This document shows positions 55,152 to 64,000 of a stretch of 64,000 bases of DNA, piece after piece; position 1 is the first letter of the stretch, and the number at the start of each line of letters is the position of its first letter. Source of the stretch: Limnanthes douglasii subsp. nivea. Taxonomy: Eukaryota > Streptophyta > Magnoliopsida > Brassicales > Limnanthaceae. The notes below the pieces were generated by a model, which was not told the DNA's origin, ran no database searches, and saw only the letters and a program-made list of their open reading frames with translations. The stretch covers positions 166,665,739 to 166,729,738 of the forward strand of contig JAUPFV010000002.1 in assembly GCA_036936605.1 (NCBI GenBank), in the 5' to 3' direction. Made by a program: the position numbers and the translations under genes.

Positions 55152-56510
55152 CATATAAATTTAATAGATCTCATAAAAGAATCAAATATTATATTTCAAT
55201 GACTCAATGACTATTTCAGCTCTTAGATGGGTCTTTTTCAATAAACACCCATAACCGCCGATCCTTCTTCAAGCCATTTTGGTTGATGCATGTAAATTAT
55301 ATCTTCCACTTCATTATGCAGAAAGGAATTAGTAAAATCCATTTAATCTAGCTTAAGATCAAATCTAGAAATAATTGATCGTAGAATCCTAATGGAGTTT
55401 TATTTCACAATCAACGATGATATTTTATTGAAATCAACATTTTACTATTTCGTAAAGCCCTTAACTACAAGCCTAGCCTTGTATATTGGTAAATCAACAC
55501 CATGAATACATGAATTCCTCTTGAATATCCATTTAATCCCTACCAACTTCTAATCCTACAAGTGCTTCATAAGAATCGAAGTGCTCATATTTTGAGATAT
55601 TTTAGTTCTTCTTTCATGGTCGTAAGACACTTTTCTTTATCACTACTCTTGATAGCATCATGATATGTGTCAAACTCAAGAACATCTCCTTGCATTTTAA
55701 TTGATAAGGTATAACCAATTACATCAACAAAACCATACATCTACGACTATTTTCTTGGTCTCCATGCTCTATCCATCGCTAATTGATAAGTATCAAGTTC
55801 ATGCTTCGATCCCATATGATTATCTGAAGGACTTGGAACACATGAACCTCGACCTACTTTGTACCCATGTCGTGGTTAAACTTCCTCTGTATGACCCGAT
55901 GCAAAACCATGCCCAAAATCTTTTTCAAGAAAAGCATGTCCAACTTCACTTTGTTGATTATATCTATCATCAACATCACATCTCTTACCAATAGTACTTG
56001 GTTGAGACTCCATCGTATTTTTAAATATTATGTTATATTTATTGAAACCACATCCCTTCTTATTAAAGCTTATGAAGTCCAAGTTTGAGGCACCACAATC
56101 TATATTATTTTACTCCTTCTGGATAATCAAGGAACAAACATTTCATTTCTCTTGGCCTACGCTTATCTTGCTTTACATATGCGTATGCATCACATCTAAA
56201 TACTATCAAATTTAATCTTAGGTTTCTTTCCAGTCCAGGCCTCTTCATGACAAATAAACTTAAATATCGTATATAGACTCATGTTGATGATATATTCAAC
56301 CGTTGTCATGGCTTCTCCCCATAATCTTCGACCCATTCTAGCTATATGAAGCATACATCTAACCCATTCCAGTAGAGTTTGATTCATTCTCACAACTAGC
56401 ATGTTCTATTTGGGAGTCCTACTTAAGGATTGGTGTCTACCAATGCCAAACTTTACACAATATCTACTAGACACCTTATTCACATATCCCAAGATATTAT
56501 CAATGTTACT
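55152..56510 (-). pseudogene. Copia element H: integrase C-terminus and N-terminal RT
   Basis: Minus strand: integrase at 56402-56196 (LLEWVRCMLHIARMGRRLWG, Y-I-I-N-M-S, W-T-G-K-K-P), the standard run from the catalytic Glu helix to the WTGKKP block of Ty1 integrases. RT near 55400-55170 has M-D-F-T-N-S-F-L-H-N-E-V and Y-M-H-Q-P-K-W, then K-K-T and F-D-S-F-M-R, matching the first half of copia RT. The second half lies at 38690-39725. No intact frame. Gag and 5' LTR were not found to the right. Confidence 0.8.
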
Positions 56511-57480
56511 TCTCTATTATTTTTATGGTTTGATTCTCTACTGAAAGTTTCCATTTTATAAAGGCAACAAGTGCTTCATCTTTAATATCTAAAAGTACAC
56601 TTGATAAGGTAAAATATTGTTGGGAAGTTATTATTCATTTTTGGCGAAAGGTAAAGATTAATATTACAAGATAAAGTGATGGTTAAGTTTCTTATGAAGG
56701 CATAAGTAAAACAAGAACAATTGAATAACATATGGAGATAATCGTCGATAAAGGTGTTAGTTGATGATGTCATTAAAGGATAGAAGTGTCAGCAAAATGA
56801 CAAATGTTTTTTATCAACCGAAGTCTCAAAGAAATGCGAGGAGATGATAAAACCTTAAGGATGTCAGCGAAATTGAGATAAATGGAATATATTAGCAGAA
56901 TACCTATGACAGTTAAGGGGTAAAATAGTAATTTGTGTAATAGATGACTGACATGTGTCAACATATACATGTGTCATATATCCCGATACTACCCATATAA
57001 TTACTCTTCATCATATCTAGTCTTATCCATTTGGGAATATCTTAAAATAGAAATTTCATTAACATTTTTCGCATCGTCTTTGAGAAAGTCTTCAAAAATA
57101 TTATATACTTACCATATGGTGATGACTAGACCAAATAGTTGATAAAGGATCACTTGGAGGATACGCTTATGGATCTGCAATGGTGAACTCTCAAAATGTT
57201 GCTTCGCTATCTTGTGGGAACAAAATCTTGCAAGGAACTCTGAATGTTATACAAGGAATATTAGTAATAAGGCCTCCAATTCAAGAATATAATACTATTT
57301 AAAGAATATTAGGAAACGTGATGGATAGTCCAACAGTAACGGCAGTACCGCATTAAGAAGTAGAAGCGGAAGTTAGGAATTCAAACTTGTCAACGGATCC
57401 TGAAGATAATCAATAAATTCTTTTTTATGCTTTAGAATTACAACTGAATGAGTTACTGTCAGAACAATACAAGTTGAATT
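56511..57480. other. Unassigned AT-rich region
   Basis: Short frames on the minus strand (56582-56970) have no recognisable domain. The block should hold the copia gag/protease or another LTR, but I see no support for either. Confidence 0.35.
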
Positions 57481-58240
57481 TATCGCAAAACCAATGAGAC
57501 AAAAAAATCGAAATCAGTTTGAATTAATAACTACAACTATACAGCTAATCATGAAAACAATTACTCTGGGTGGCGATGTAAATTTATTGAAAATGGATAA
57601 ATATGAGCTAGTACGCGGAAATAAATTTTATTTTACGAAAGGAGAATGTCAAAGTAAAGTTGATGAGTCGAGTAATGAAGAACCGTCAAAAGAGAACAAG
57701 AATAAATGAAAAGAAAAAATACTTAAAGAGAATCAAAAGAATAAAGTAAGACCAAAAATGGCTATGTACACTGTAGCTGAATCTCTACTAAGTAAAAAAA
57801 TCTAAGAAGGAAAATTACCAAAGAAATTTAATCATTACGTGATGTAAAAATACAATCAAACGATGGATCTAAAGCATAATCTTGAGTAGTTTCGAAATAT
57901 CATGCTAAGATTAAATCGAGATGATACCTTACTTTGTGTTGCCTATTCAGTGAAATTCAAAGGAATGTCATTAACTTGGTATAATAATTTACCGCCAGGA
58001 TCAGTTGACAGTTTTGTTGAAGTGTGAACGTCATTCTGATATCATTGCGTTGAATTATGCTAAAGATCATATAATGACTTTATTTCAAAAGGCTGAAAAA
58101 AATCTTCAAGAGATTATGTTCAAAGGTTTATAAAGGAAATTAATGCGTTAGAAGGTTACAATTAGAACGAGGCTCTAGCGGAATTTAAAAGAAGCTTGCC
58201 CTCTGATAGTGGTGTGGATTATTTCTGATGGAGGGTAATT
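57481..58240 (+). pseudogene. Ty3 gag remnant
   Basis: Across several frames the sequence at 57880-58010 reads L-E-Q-F-R-N-I-M-L-R-L-N-R-D-D and F-K-G-M-S-L-T-W-Y-N-N-L-P-P-G-S, the core of a Retrotrans_gag domain, very like the L-E-Q-F-R-N ... W-F-S-S-L-P of element G. Upstream (57494-57709) is a Lys/Glu-rich linker. Heavily mutated; no LTR or PBS can be assigned to it. Confidence 0.6.
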
Positions 58241-59037
58241 TAGTAAAGTGTTTTGAGAATTTAAGGTTTATGATGAAATATAGTGAGATAATTAAGGTGT
58301 GTGCTTGTATTAAATTCTGATCACCATCATTAATGAAAGTAGTTGGGGTATTTGTACTTAATTAATGACCCATGGGCCTTTCAGGTCGGGTTGTGGGCTT
58401 GGGTTAAGTTTAAGAACCCATTAGTCCAAGACACGAAATGACCAACACCTAGCTTAGTCATGTTCCATTAAATTTATCATGTTCGGTTTCTCATGGTATT
58501 GGTTCAGTCCGAACTGCCATTCAGATAAAGGCAACTAGCAATGTAAAAAATATCCGACCTTATCAGTAGCCGCTTTAGGTCTTGCAGAGAATATTTGGAA
58601 GAGCTAATCCTTAAGAATATAAATCAACGCATTTCTAATGTGACCTTCCGATTTGTCTTTGTATCCAAACCAAAGAGATCACCTTTTTCTGTTAAGAATT
58701 CCAAGAGTCAGCCCCATCAGAATTTGGTGGGACTAACTTTACGGTTAAGAATTTCAAGAGTCTCCTTATTGATGCGGGACACGTGTTACGTTCTGGTTCG
58801 ACTTCTCAGTCGGGTTTTCTCCTAAATTCTCATACCTACTAGACTAGAAAATTACTTAGGGTCCCCATACTCTATAGCCCTTAATCATGGCTATTGATCG
58901 ATTTGTCTTCCCTTAAGTAACCTCCTACATTTTCACAGTTATATAAGTCGATTTTACTGTTATATTGTCTTCAAAAACACAAATACTTTTAGAGAGAGAA
59001 AGCTTAATAATCTTTTGAAATTGTGTCTGGGTAATTT
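58241..59037. other. Unassigned region with a possible promoter
   Basis: No gene recognised. TTATATAAG near 58940 and a following AG-rich leader could be a promoter for the frame that starts at 59038. Confidence 0.35.
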
Positions 59038-59466
59038 ATGTTTGCAGCCAGAAACACACTGGTAAAAGGAGGTTGGCTGAATTTGTTTGAATTGGAGAAA
59101 GTGAGAAAGGTTGCAAGAGACGAGATAATTGCAGCTGGTCTTCATGTCTCTCCTGGTGACGAAATCAATCGACCACAAGCAAACACAGACCAAAGTTCAT
59201 CGTCATCAAAGACATCTAAGGTCAGAAAATTACCGTTTGTTCCAACCCTTTCTCCTCTTCAATCAGGGTCCTATATCCAAGAGTCTCAAAACCTTTTCCC
59301 TAAAGAAAGTTCAGTTTCCAGTGTTAGAAAACCTTCGCCTTTCATAGCCATGGGTTCGGATGCTGAGAAGTTTACTGAGAAGACCACCCCTCACATGTCC
59401 AAAGTTAAATCCACCCCTAACTCTTCAAAACCTACCAGTTTGGAGACGATAAAGCCCATGGCATAA
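59038..59466 (+). CDS. Hypothetical protein, Ser/Lys/Pro-rich
   Basis: 142 codons without a break: W-L-N-L-F-E-L-E-K-V-R-K-V, a short basic helix, then a low-complexity part rich in Ser, Pro and Lys (DQSSSSSKTSKVRKLPFVP). No family recognised. It begins 100 bases after a TATA-like site and ends 120 bases before the LTR of element G. It may be part of an antisense-type accessory ORF of another Tat element, or the 3' end of an unrelated gene. A frame of this length in such decayed surroundings deserves a note, but nothing shows that it is expressed. Confidence 0.35.
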   Translation: MFAARNTLVKGGWLNLFELEKVRKVARDEIIAAGLHVSPGDEINRPQANTDQSSSSSKTSKVRKLPFVPTLSPLQSGSYIQESQNLFPKESSVSSVRKPSPFIAMGSDAEKFTEKTTPHMSKVKSTPNSSKPTSLETIKPMA

Positions 59467-59585
59467 ACTAAGCCATCCAAACAGCAGTCCACTGTAATAG
59501 AAGAAACCATGTAGGATAGTATAGAAGATACTCATTTGAGCCGTCCGTACAGACTGAGGACACTGCAGCAGATCGGAAGGTCAAG

Positions 59586-60174
59586 TGATAAGGGGGTATT
59601 CTCCGGGCAAACCAACCCTCAAACCGAGCTGAGCAGATGAGTGTAATAAAGGAAACAAAACAAGATAGAAAATCAAAAACAATGAATAGAGCTATGGAAA
59701 AAGAAGATAAAGGTTAAGGCAGACGAGCGCTCCAACAATCCGAGCACGACAAATGAAGAAGAGTCAGCTCGAGCTGGCGCACCCCTCGGATTTAATGAAG
59801 ATGTTGTGCGAGGGAAATAGAAAGCAGTGACCAATCGAGCAAGTAACTGGGGCAGACCGACCTCACCCAATAAGAAGTATCACTCGTGATTTCAGACCGA
59901 GCTCGTTCTGAAAGTAGAAAAACAGTCCTAATACGTTATATTATTTACCTTAGCCAAACCACTATTGAATAAGGCCATAAATATAGGCTCCATGATGTTA
60001 GTGGAAAAGAGTAATATCTTTAATTAGTTTTAAGTGGCAGAAACGGTCATTTGTAACCGCCCACCTATAGGAAATTAGTATAAATAAGGTAAAACCCTAA
60101 AATATAAATATCTTCTCTTTTCTGATCCATTTTTGTGTTTCTACTTGGCGGTTCATTTGTTATTTCTCATATCA
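59586..60174 (+). repeat. 5' LTR of Tat-like element G
   Basis: 589 bases, TGATAAGGGGGTATTC to CTCATATCA, with TATA box TAGTATAAATAAGG near 60080. Followed by PBS. Left flank is TCAAG; the right end of the element lies beyond element F, so no duplication can be tested. Confidence 0.78.
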
Positions 60175-60178
60175 AATT

Positions 60179-60190
60179 TGGCGCCGTAGT
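60179..60190 (+). other. Primer-binding site of element G
   Basis: TGGCGCCGTAGT, four bases after the LTR; first eight bases as in E1, the rest altered. Confidence 0.7.
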
Positions 60191-60224
60191 CACTAGATCA
60201 GGAATCAAGAGCAAACTCCCAGAA

Positions 60225-61430
60225 ATGAGTGAGACTGTGGGAAGTAAGAGGCTCGCGGCAAACGTCACGGCAAGGCCAGAAAACCTGCGTTCTGATCCAG
60301 CTGCCATTCAACAAGTAGTGGCCGCCACATCCACTGGTCAAGTGGACCTAGTGTCCCAAGCACCACCCTTGATACCCACAACAACAGTCCCCCCACCACC
60401 ATGGTAGGTGGAATCTCGTAAAGATCATGAAATACAAGGAGTCAACTTGGTGACGGGCCCAACCATCCAACAGTTAGAGCAACAGATTCATCATATCTAG
60501 CAGGGAAATTTAAAGATTGCTTGTGATCGTGATGCCAGGGAACAAATGATGGATGCAACACTGGTGGGGATGAATGATGCTCTTTAAGCACTCACGACAA
60601 AGGCTAGAGGAACTAACCGCACGAACCACCAATCAGGACAAGAAGCTGGCCGGGCCAACCAAACTGAGAGGTCGTTCAAGCGAGACGACAAGCAAGAAGG
60701 AGAAAGCGGGGGAAATCGTACTAAGCAAACAAAGCATAGGAGATAGGAAGGACCAGCCACCTCTAAACAGGCGCGTAAGGGGGGAGACCTTCGGTATAAT
60801 CAGGTACATCCCAGACTATTCTCTTATATTCTCAAGGAGTTTCCGTTCTCGGAGAAAATCCTAAAGGCTCAACTACCTAGGAAATTCGATCCTTTCCGCA
60901 TAGAACCTTATCATGGATCAGGCGACCCGGAGTGGTACCTAGAACAATTCCGTAACATGATGATGGAATTCAATACGCACGATGCGATGCTTTACGAAGC
61001 CCTGTCTATGACCCTCAAGGGAAATGTTATGGACTGGTTCAGTAGCCTTCCTAACGGGTCCATCTAGGATTTTGTTGGCCTATGGAAGGCATTCAGGGAG
61101 CGATTTGTTGGCAACGAGGAACTCAAACGCGAGCGGGATTCCATCATTGATCTCTATCAGAGGCGAGGTGAGTCCCTTAAAAGTTATGTTAGGCGTTTTG
61201 TTCATGCAATGAATTCCCTTCAAGATTTAGCTGAAAATATGACGGTGGCCTCGCTAAAGCAAGGTTTAGATCGAAGGAAGGATTTGCACGCCGACCTTAT
61301 CAAGTTCCCTACTAAGATAATGGGAGATCTCCTAGCCCGAGGAAACACTTTTATGACGGTTGATGACGCGAGGAAGGGGTTCTCCCCTGACCGACAAGGT
61401 TTAGAAGTAAAGGAGGGGGCTATGTAGCGG
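60225..61430 (+). pseudogene. Gag of element G
   Basis: Starts M-S-E-T-V-G-S-K-R-L-A, followed by a Pro/Thr-rich linker with a stop. The capsid domain lies at 60880-61430: KFDPFRIEPYHGSGDPEWYL, E-Q-F-R-N-M, LTLKG-like MTLKGNVMDWFSSLPNGSI, then a stop, FVGLWKAFRERFVGNEELKR, S-L-K-S-Y-V-R-R-F and ASLKQGLDRRKDLHADL. Order and spacing are those of Tat-lineage gag. There are three or four stops/frameshifts, fewer than in E1, so G is younger. Confidence 0.8.
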
Positions 61431-62432
61431 AAACGAGCAGAAGAGCAGCCTCGCAGAGAATCGAGTAGACACCCATCATATTTCGAAAACCCCTCAAGGC
61501 GATTTACTCCTTTGACTGAAGCTATCTCCGTAATGTATGATCGAAACAAGGGTAGGTTCAAGTATCAAACTCCACGAGTAATAAGTGCGCCCGGATTTAA
61601 GCGATCAAATCAGTATTCTGTGTTTATCATAGCGACCATGGACACTCCACCGATGACTGCTGACAGCTTAGAGAAGAAATCTAGAGGCTCATCGAAAATG
61701 GCAAGCTCATTCAATTTGTCAAGCAGCAAGAGCAGCATTCGTACCTTGATAGACATGAGAATGTGCGACCGACGATCGAGGACAAACCTAACAATGAGGG
61801 GGAGACTGACAAAAGCAATCAACAATGGCTTCTGACAATTGCTGAGGGATATTCTACGCTTACCAGCGCCATAGACGCGACGGGCCCCATTTCCATCACG
61901 GGTGAAGGGTCGGAGGTAGCAAGCAGCGCTCTCTATGCAGCCGACACTAGCCCGTCCCTATTCACCATTGATGGGGGGAGCCCTGCCACAGCACAAGTGG
62001 CTAATCATGGCAAACGATCAAGGTTAGACTTTGATGTATATGAAATTGACGCTAACTCTTATCGAAGTTATAAGGACCCAGTTGCCGATCTCACTTTTAA
62101 TGACAACAACCTCCGAGAGGTCAGTACGCCTCATGATGATGCATTAACAATACACATGGATATAGAGGGTGCCATGGTAACCCGCGTGCTAGTAGACGGG
62201 GGTAGCTCCGCCAATATTATTTTCAAGGATAATTTTGATAGAATGCTCAACATACCGAACTACAAGGCCACTCAGCGCACCATGGTCAGTTATGAGGGCA
62301 AAACTTCCCTAGTGTGTGGGGGAAGTGTAGTTAATGGCTAAGGTGGGACATTGAACAATGAAGAAAGAGCTCAAAACCCTGTTTATCATATCCAATGCAC
62401 CAAGCTTGTACCATACAATCATTGGACGACCC
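61431..62432 (+). pseudogene. Protease region of element G, cut by element F
   Basis: From 61763 the frame is open for 192 codons to 62341. It has an acidic linker, then LTFNDNNLREVSTPHDDALT and VTRVLVDGGSSANIIF, where V-D-G-G-S-S stands for the usual aspartic-protease D-[ST]-G; the same D-G-G-S-S form is widespread in Tat elements. The frame ends shortly before the border of element F at 62432. RT and everything after are absent on this side. Confidence 0.75.
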
Positions 62433-63303
62433 TGATAAACTCCTCCTAGAATCGGCACTCTGAAATGGGATAGGGATAACTTTGCAACGAGGAACCCAAA
62501 AGGATTCAAGGATCAAATGATGTGGATCGATAGGTCACACAAAGGTTGTGGAAAGGCCTTTGCTATTCCAACTGATCTTCCTTTGGATATGACGCACCAA
62601 ATGAAGAACAGGTTTTCTTGTGGATATTACACACCAACAAGAGAAGAGTAAAACTTAAGAAGTTTTTTCAGAATCAAAGATAATCTAACCATTAGAATTC
62701 TGAGTACATAGTTTTTATAGGAGAAAGAACTAGCCTTGAACACAATTAAGGCTGTTCTTGGAAACATAATGCATGCCTCTAAAACAATTAAGGCTTTTCT
62801 TGGAAACAAAATGCTGTAATATTGAAAACACAAAGTATTAATCATATAAGCTAGAAATCAGACCCTTCCCTCCTCCAAGGACGTGGCTTTTGGTGTAGAT
62901 GGGCCTTGAGCTTTTATTTCAACAAATGGGCAATGGTGAAGTGAAACAATTTCCTCATTAAAAACCTTGTCAACAAAACCCATTGGGACAAAACTTGAAC
63001 AAGGGAAAAAGAGTACAATCGAGACACTTTCTCATTTGTTGAAATCAATTAGCTTGAATCAAGACCAAAGTGGTTTGACAAGCTTTTCCACCATACTTGC
63101 TGTTTTGATCACGTGGATTCTCTAGTTGATTAAGCCATCCTCCAACAGCTTTGTTAAATTGTTTTGCTCTTGATCGAGTTGTTGGACCAGCCGGTAAAAT
63201 AAGAATATCTTCAACTTCAAGATCGTCTTCTTTTTCAAGTTGTTCATCTGGTTCTTGCACATTTCCATGTTCTAAGCTCATTGTGTCATCTAGGATCACA
63301 TCA
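62433..63303 (-). repeat. 3' LTR of element F
   Basis: 871 bases on the minus strand, TGATGTGATCC at 63303 to TTTATCA at 62433, preceded by GTGAGAGAGGA as PPT. Equal in length to the LTRs of A and D. Confidence 0.9.
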
Positions 63304-64000
63304 TCCTCTCTCACTTGAAAAGGATTTGACCTCAAATCCATTTCATCTGCGATAAAAGGAACCAAATCAGAAACATTAAAGGTAGGACTCACTTTATACT
63401 TACCTCGTAGGTCAAGTTGATACGCATTATTGTTGATCTTTTTTGTTACTTCAAATGGTCTATCAATTCTAGGCATCAATTTTGACTTCCTCTCTTTTGG
63501 AAATCTTTCCTTTCTTAAGTGCACCCATACTTGATCTCCAACCTCAAAAAATTTCTCACGTCTTCCCTTGTTTGCTTGTTTGACATATTGCTCAGTTTTC
63601 TTTTCTATGTTTTTCCTTGCATCATCATGGATCTGTTTTACAAGTTCAGCTTTCTTTTTCTCATCTATGCTAGTTCTTTCACTCAAAGGCAAAGGAATTA
63701 GATCCAAAGGAGATATTGGGTTAAATCCATAAACAATTTGAAAAGGAGAGTACTTAGAAGCAGAATGCATAGAATGATTGTATGCAAATTCAACATGCGG
63801 CAAACATTCTTCCCAAGTTTGCAAGTTCTTTTTAATTAATGCACGTAGAAGAGTGGACAAAGTCCTATTTACTACTTCTGTTTGTCCATCAGTTTGTGGG
63901 TGACAGCTAGTTGGAAAATAAAAGCTTAGTCCCTAACTTAGACCACAAAGTTTTCCAAAAGTAACTTAGAAACTTAGTGTCCCTATCTGAAACTATCGTC
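63045..64000 (-). pseudogene. Integrase C-terminal part and LTR-embedded tail of element F
   Basis: 271 codons are open from 63860 to 63045: [35 protein letters not shown], then [13 protein letters not shown] and, within the [20 protein letters not shown]. Upstream, at about 63905, one extra base shifts the frame in the segment before the catalytic Glu, so the copy is not intact. The tail has the same length as in D. Confidence 0.85.

Larger units (their letters stand above)
62433..64000 (-). mobile_element. Element F: 3' part of a chromovirus-like Ty3 element, running off the window
   Basis: Same family as A, B and D. The 3' LTR is complete and integrase sequence continues to the right edge. 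Host flank GACCC at 62428-62432; the other flank is outside. Confidence 0.88.

Overview
The window is nuclear DNA from a flowering plant, most likely a dicot. It is AT-rich and built almost entirely of nested, decayed transposable elements: Ty3 (Tat-type and a chromovirus-like family), Ty1/copia, RNase H-bearing LINEs, Mutator-like elements (MULEs), a SINE and small inverted-repeat elements. I see no intact host gene. The only host-gene sequence I recognise is a cluster of three broken exon fragments near the left edge. The setting looks like a gene-poor, heterochromatic or pericentromeric tract (inference).

Layout. 1-3.5 kb: a 39-bp tandem repeat; three fragments of unrelated host genes (COG5, chloroplast EF-G, a JmjC hydroxylase) side by side on the minus strand; and a 410-bp inverted-repeat element with a 10-bp target duplication. 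3.5-9.3 kb: a dead LINE on the minus strand. 9.5-16.2 kb: two MULE-derived units, one with a FAR1/MURA-like transposase and an OTU protease domain, the other with a plant-mobile-domain gene. 16.6-18 kb: a SINE with an 18-bp target duplication and a candidate MITE. 18.4-24.3 kb: a second LINE of the same clade on the plus strand. 25.6-36.8 kb: Tat-type sequence (LTR, PBS and gag on the left; antisense ORF, PPT and a different LTR on the right) split by chromovirus-like element A. 36.8-37.9 kb: 5' part of a second FAR1/MULE gene.

37.9-56.5 kb is the deepest nest. A minus-strand copia element has its reverse transcriptase split by Tat-like element C (39731-55146). Element C carries full-length element B (40902-47002, minus strand) and deleted element D (49850-53019, plus strand). 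57-62.4 kb holds gag remnants, an unrecognised ORF and Tat element G, whose gag/protease region is broken by element F, which runs off the window.

Elements A, B, D and F are one family with 871-bp LTRs (TGATGTGATCC...TTTATCA), an iMet primer-binding site and a polyprotein whose last ~86 codons lie inside the LTR. The GGTTC duplication around D fixes those boundaries. A and B have no target duplication and each sits where its Tat host has lost pol, which suggests ectopic recombination between family members. No element here looks able to move by itself: A and B have lost the protease active-site region, D lacks gag to RT, and LINE 1 lacks the RT catalytic aspartates. I found no wholly new system; the items of most interest are the chimeric gene-fragment cluster, the LTR-embedded coding tail, the TSD-less composite insertions and the antisense ORFs of the Tat elements.
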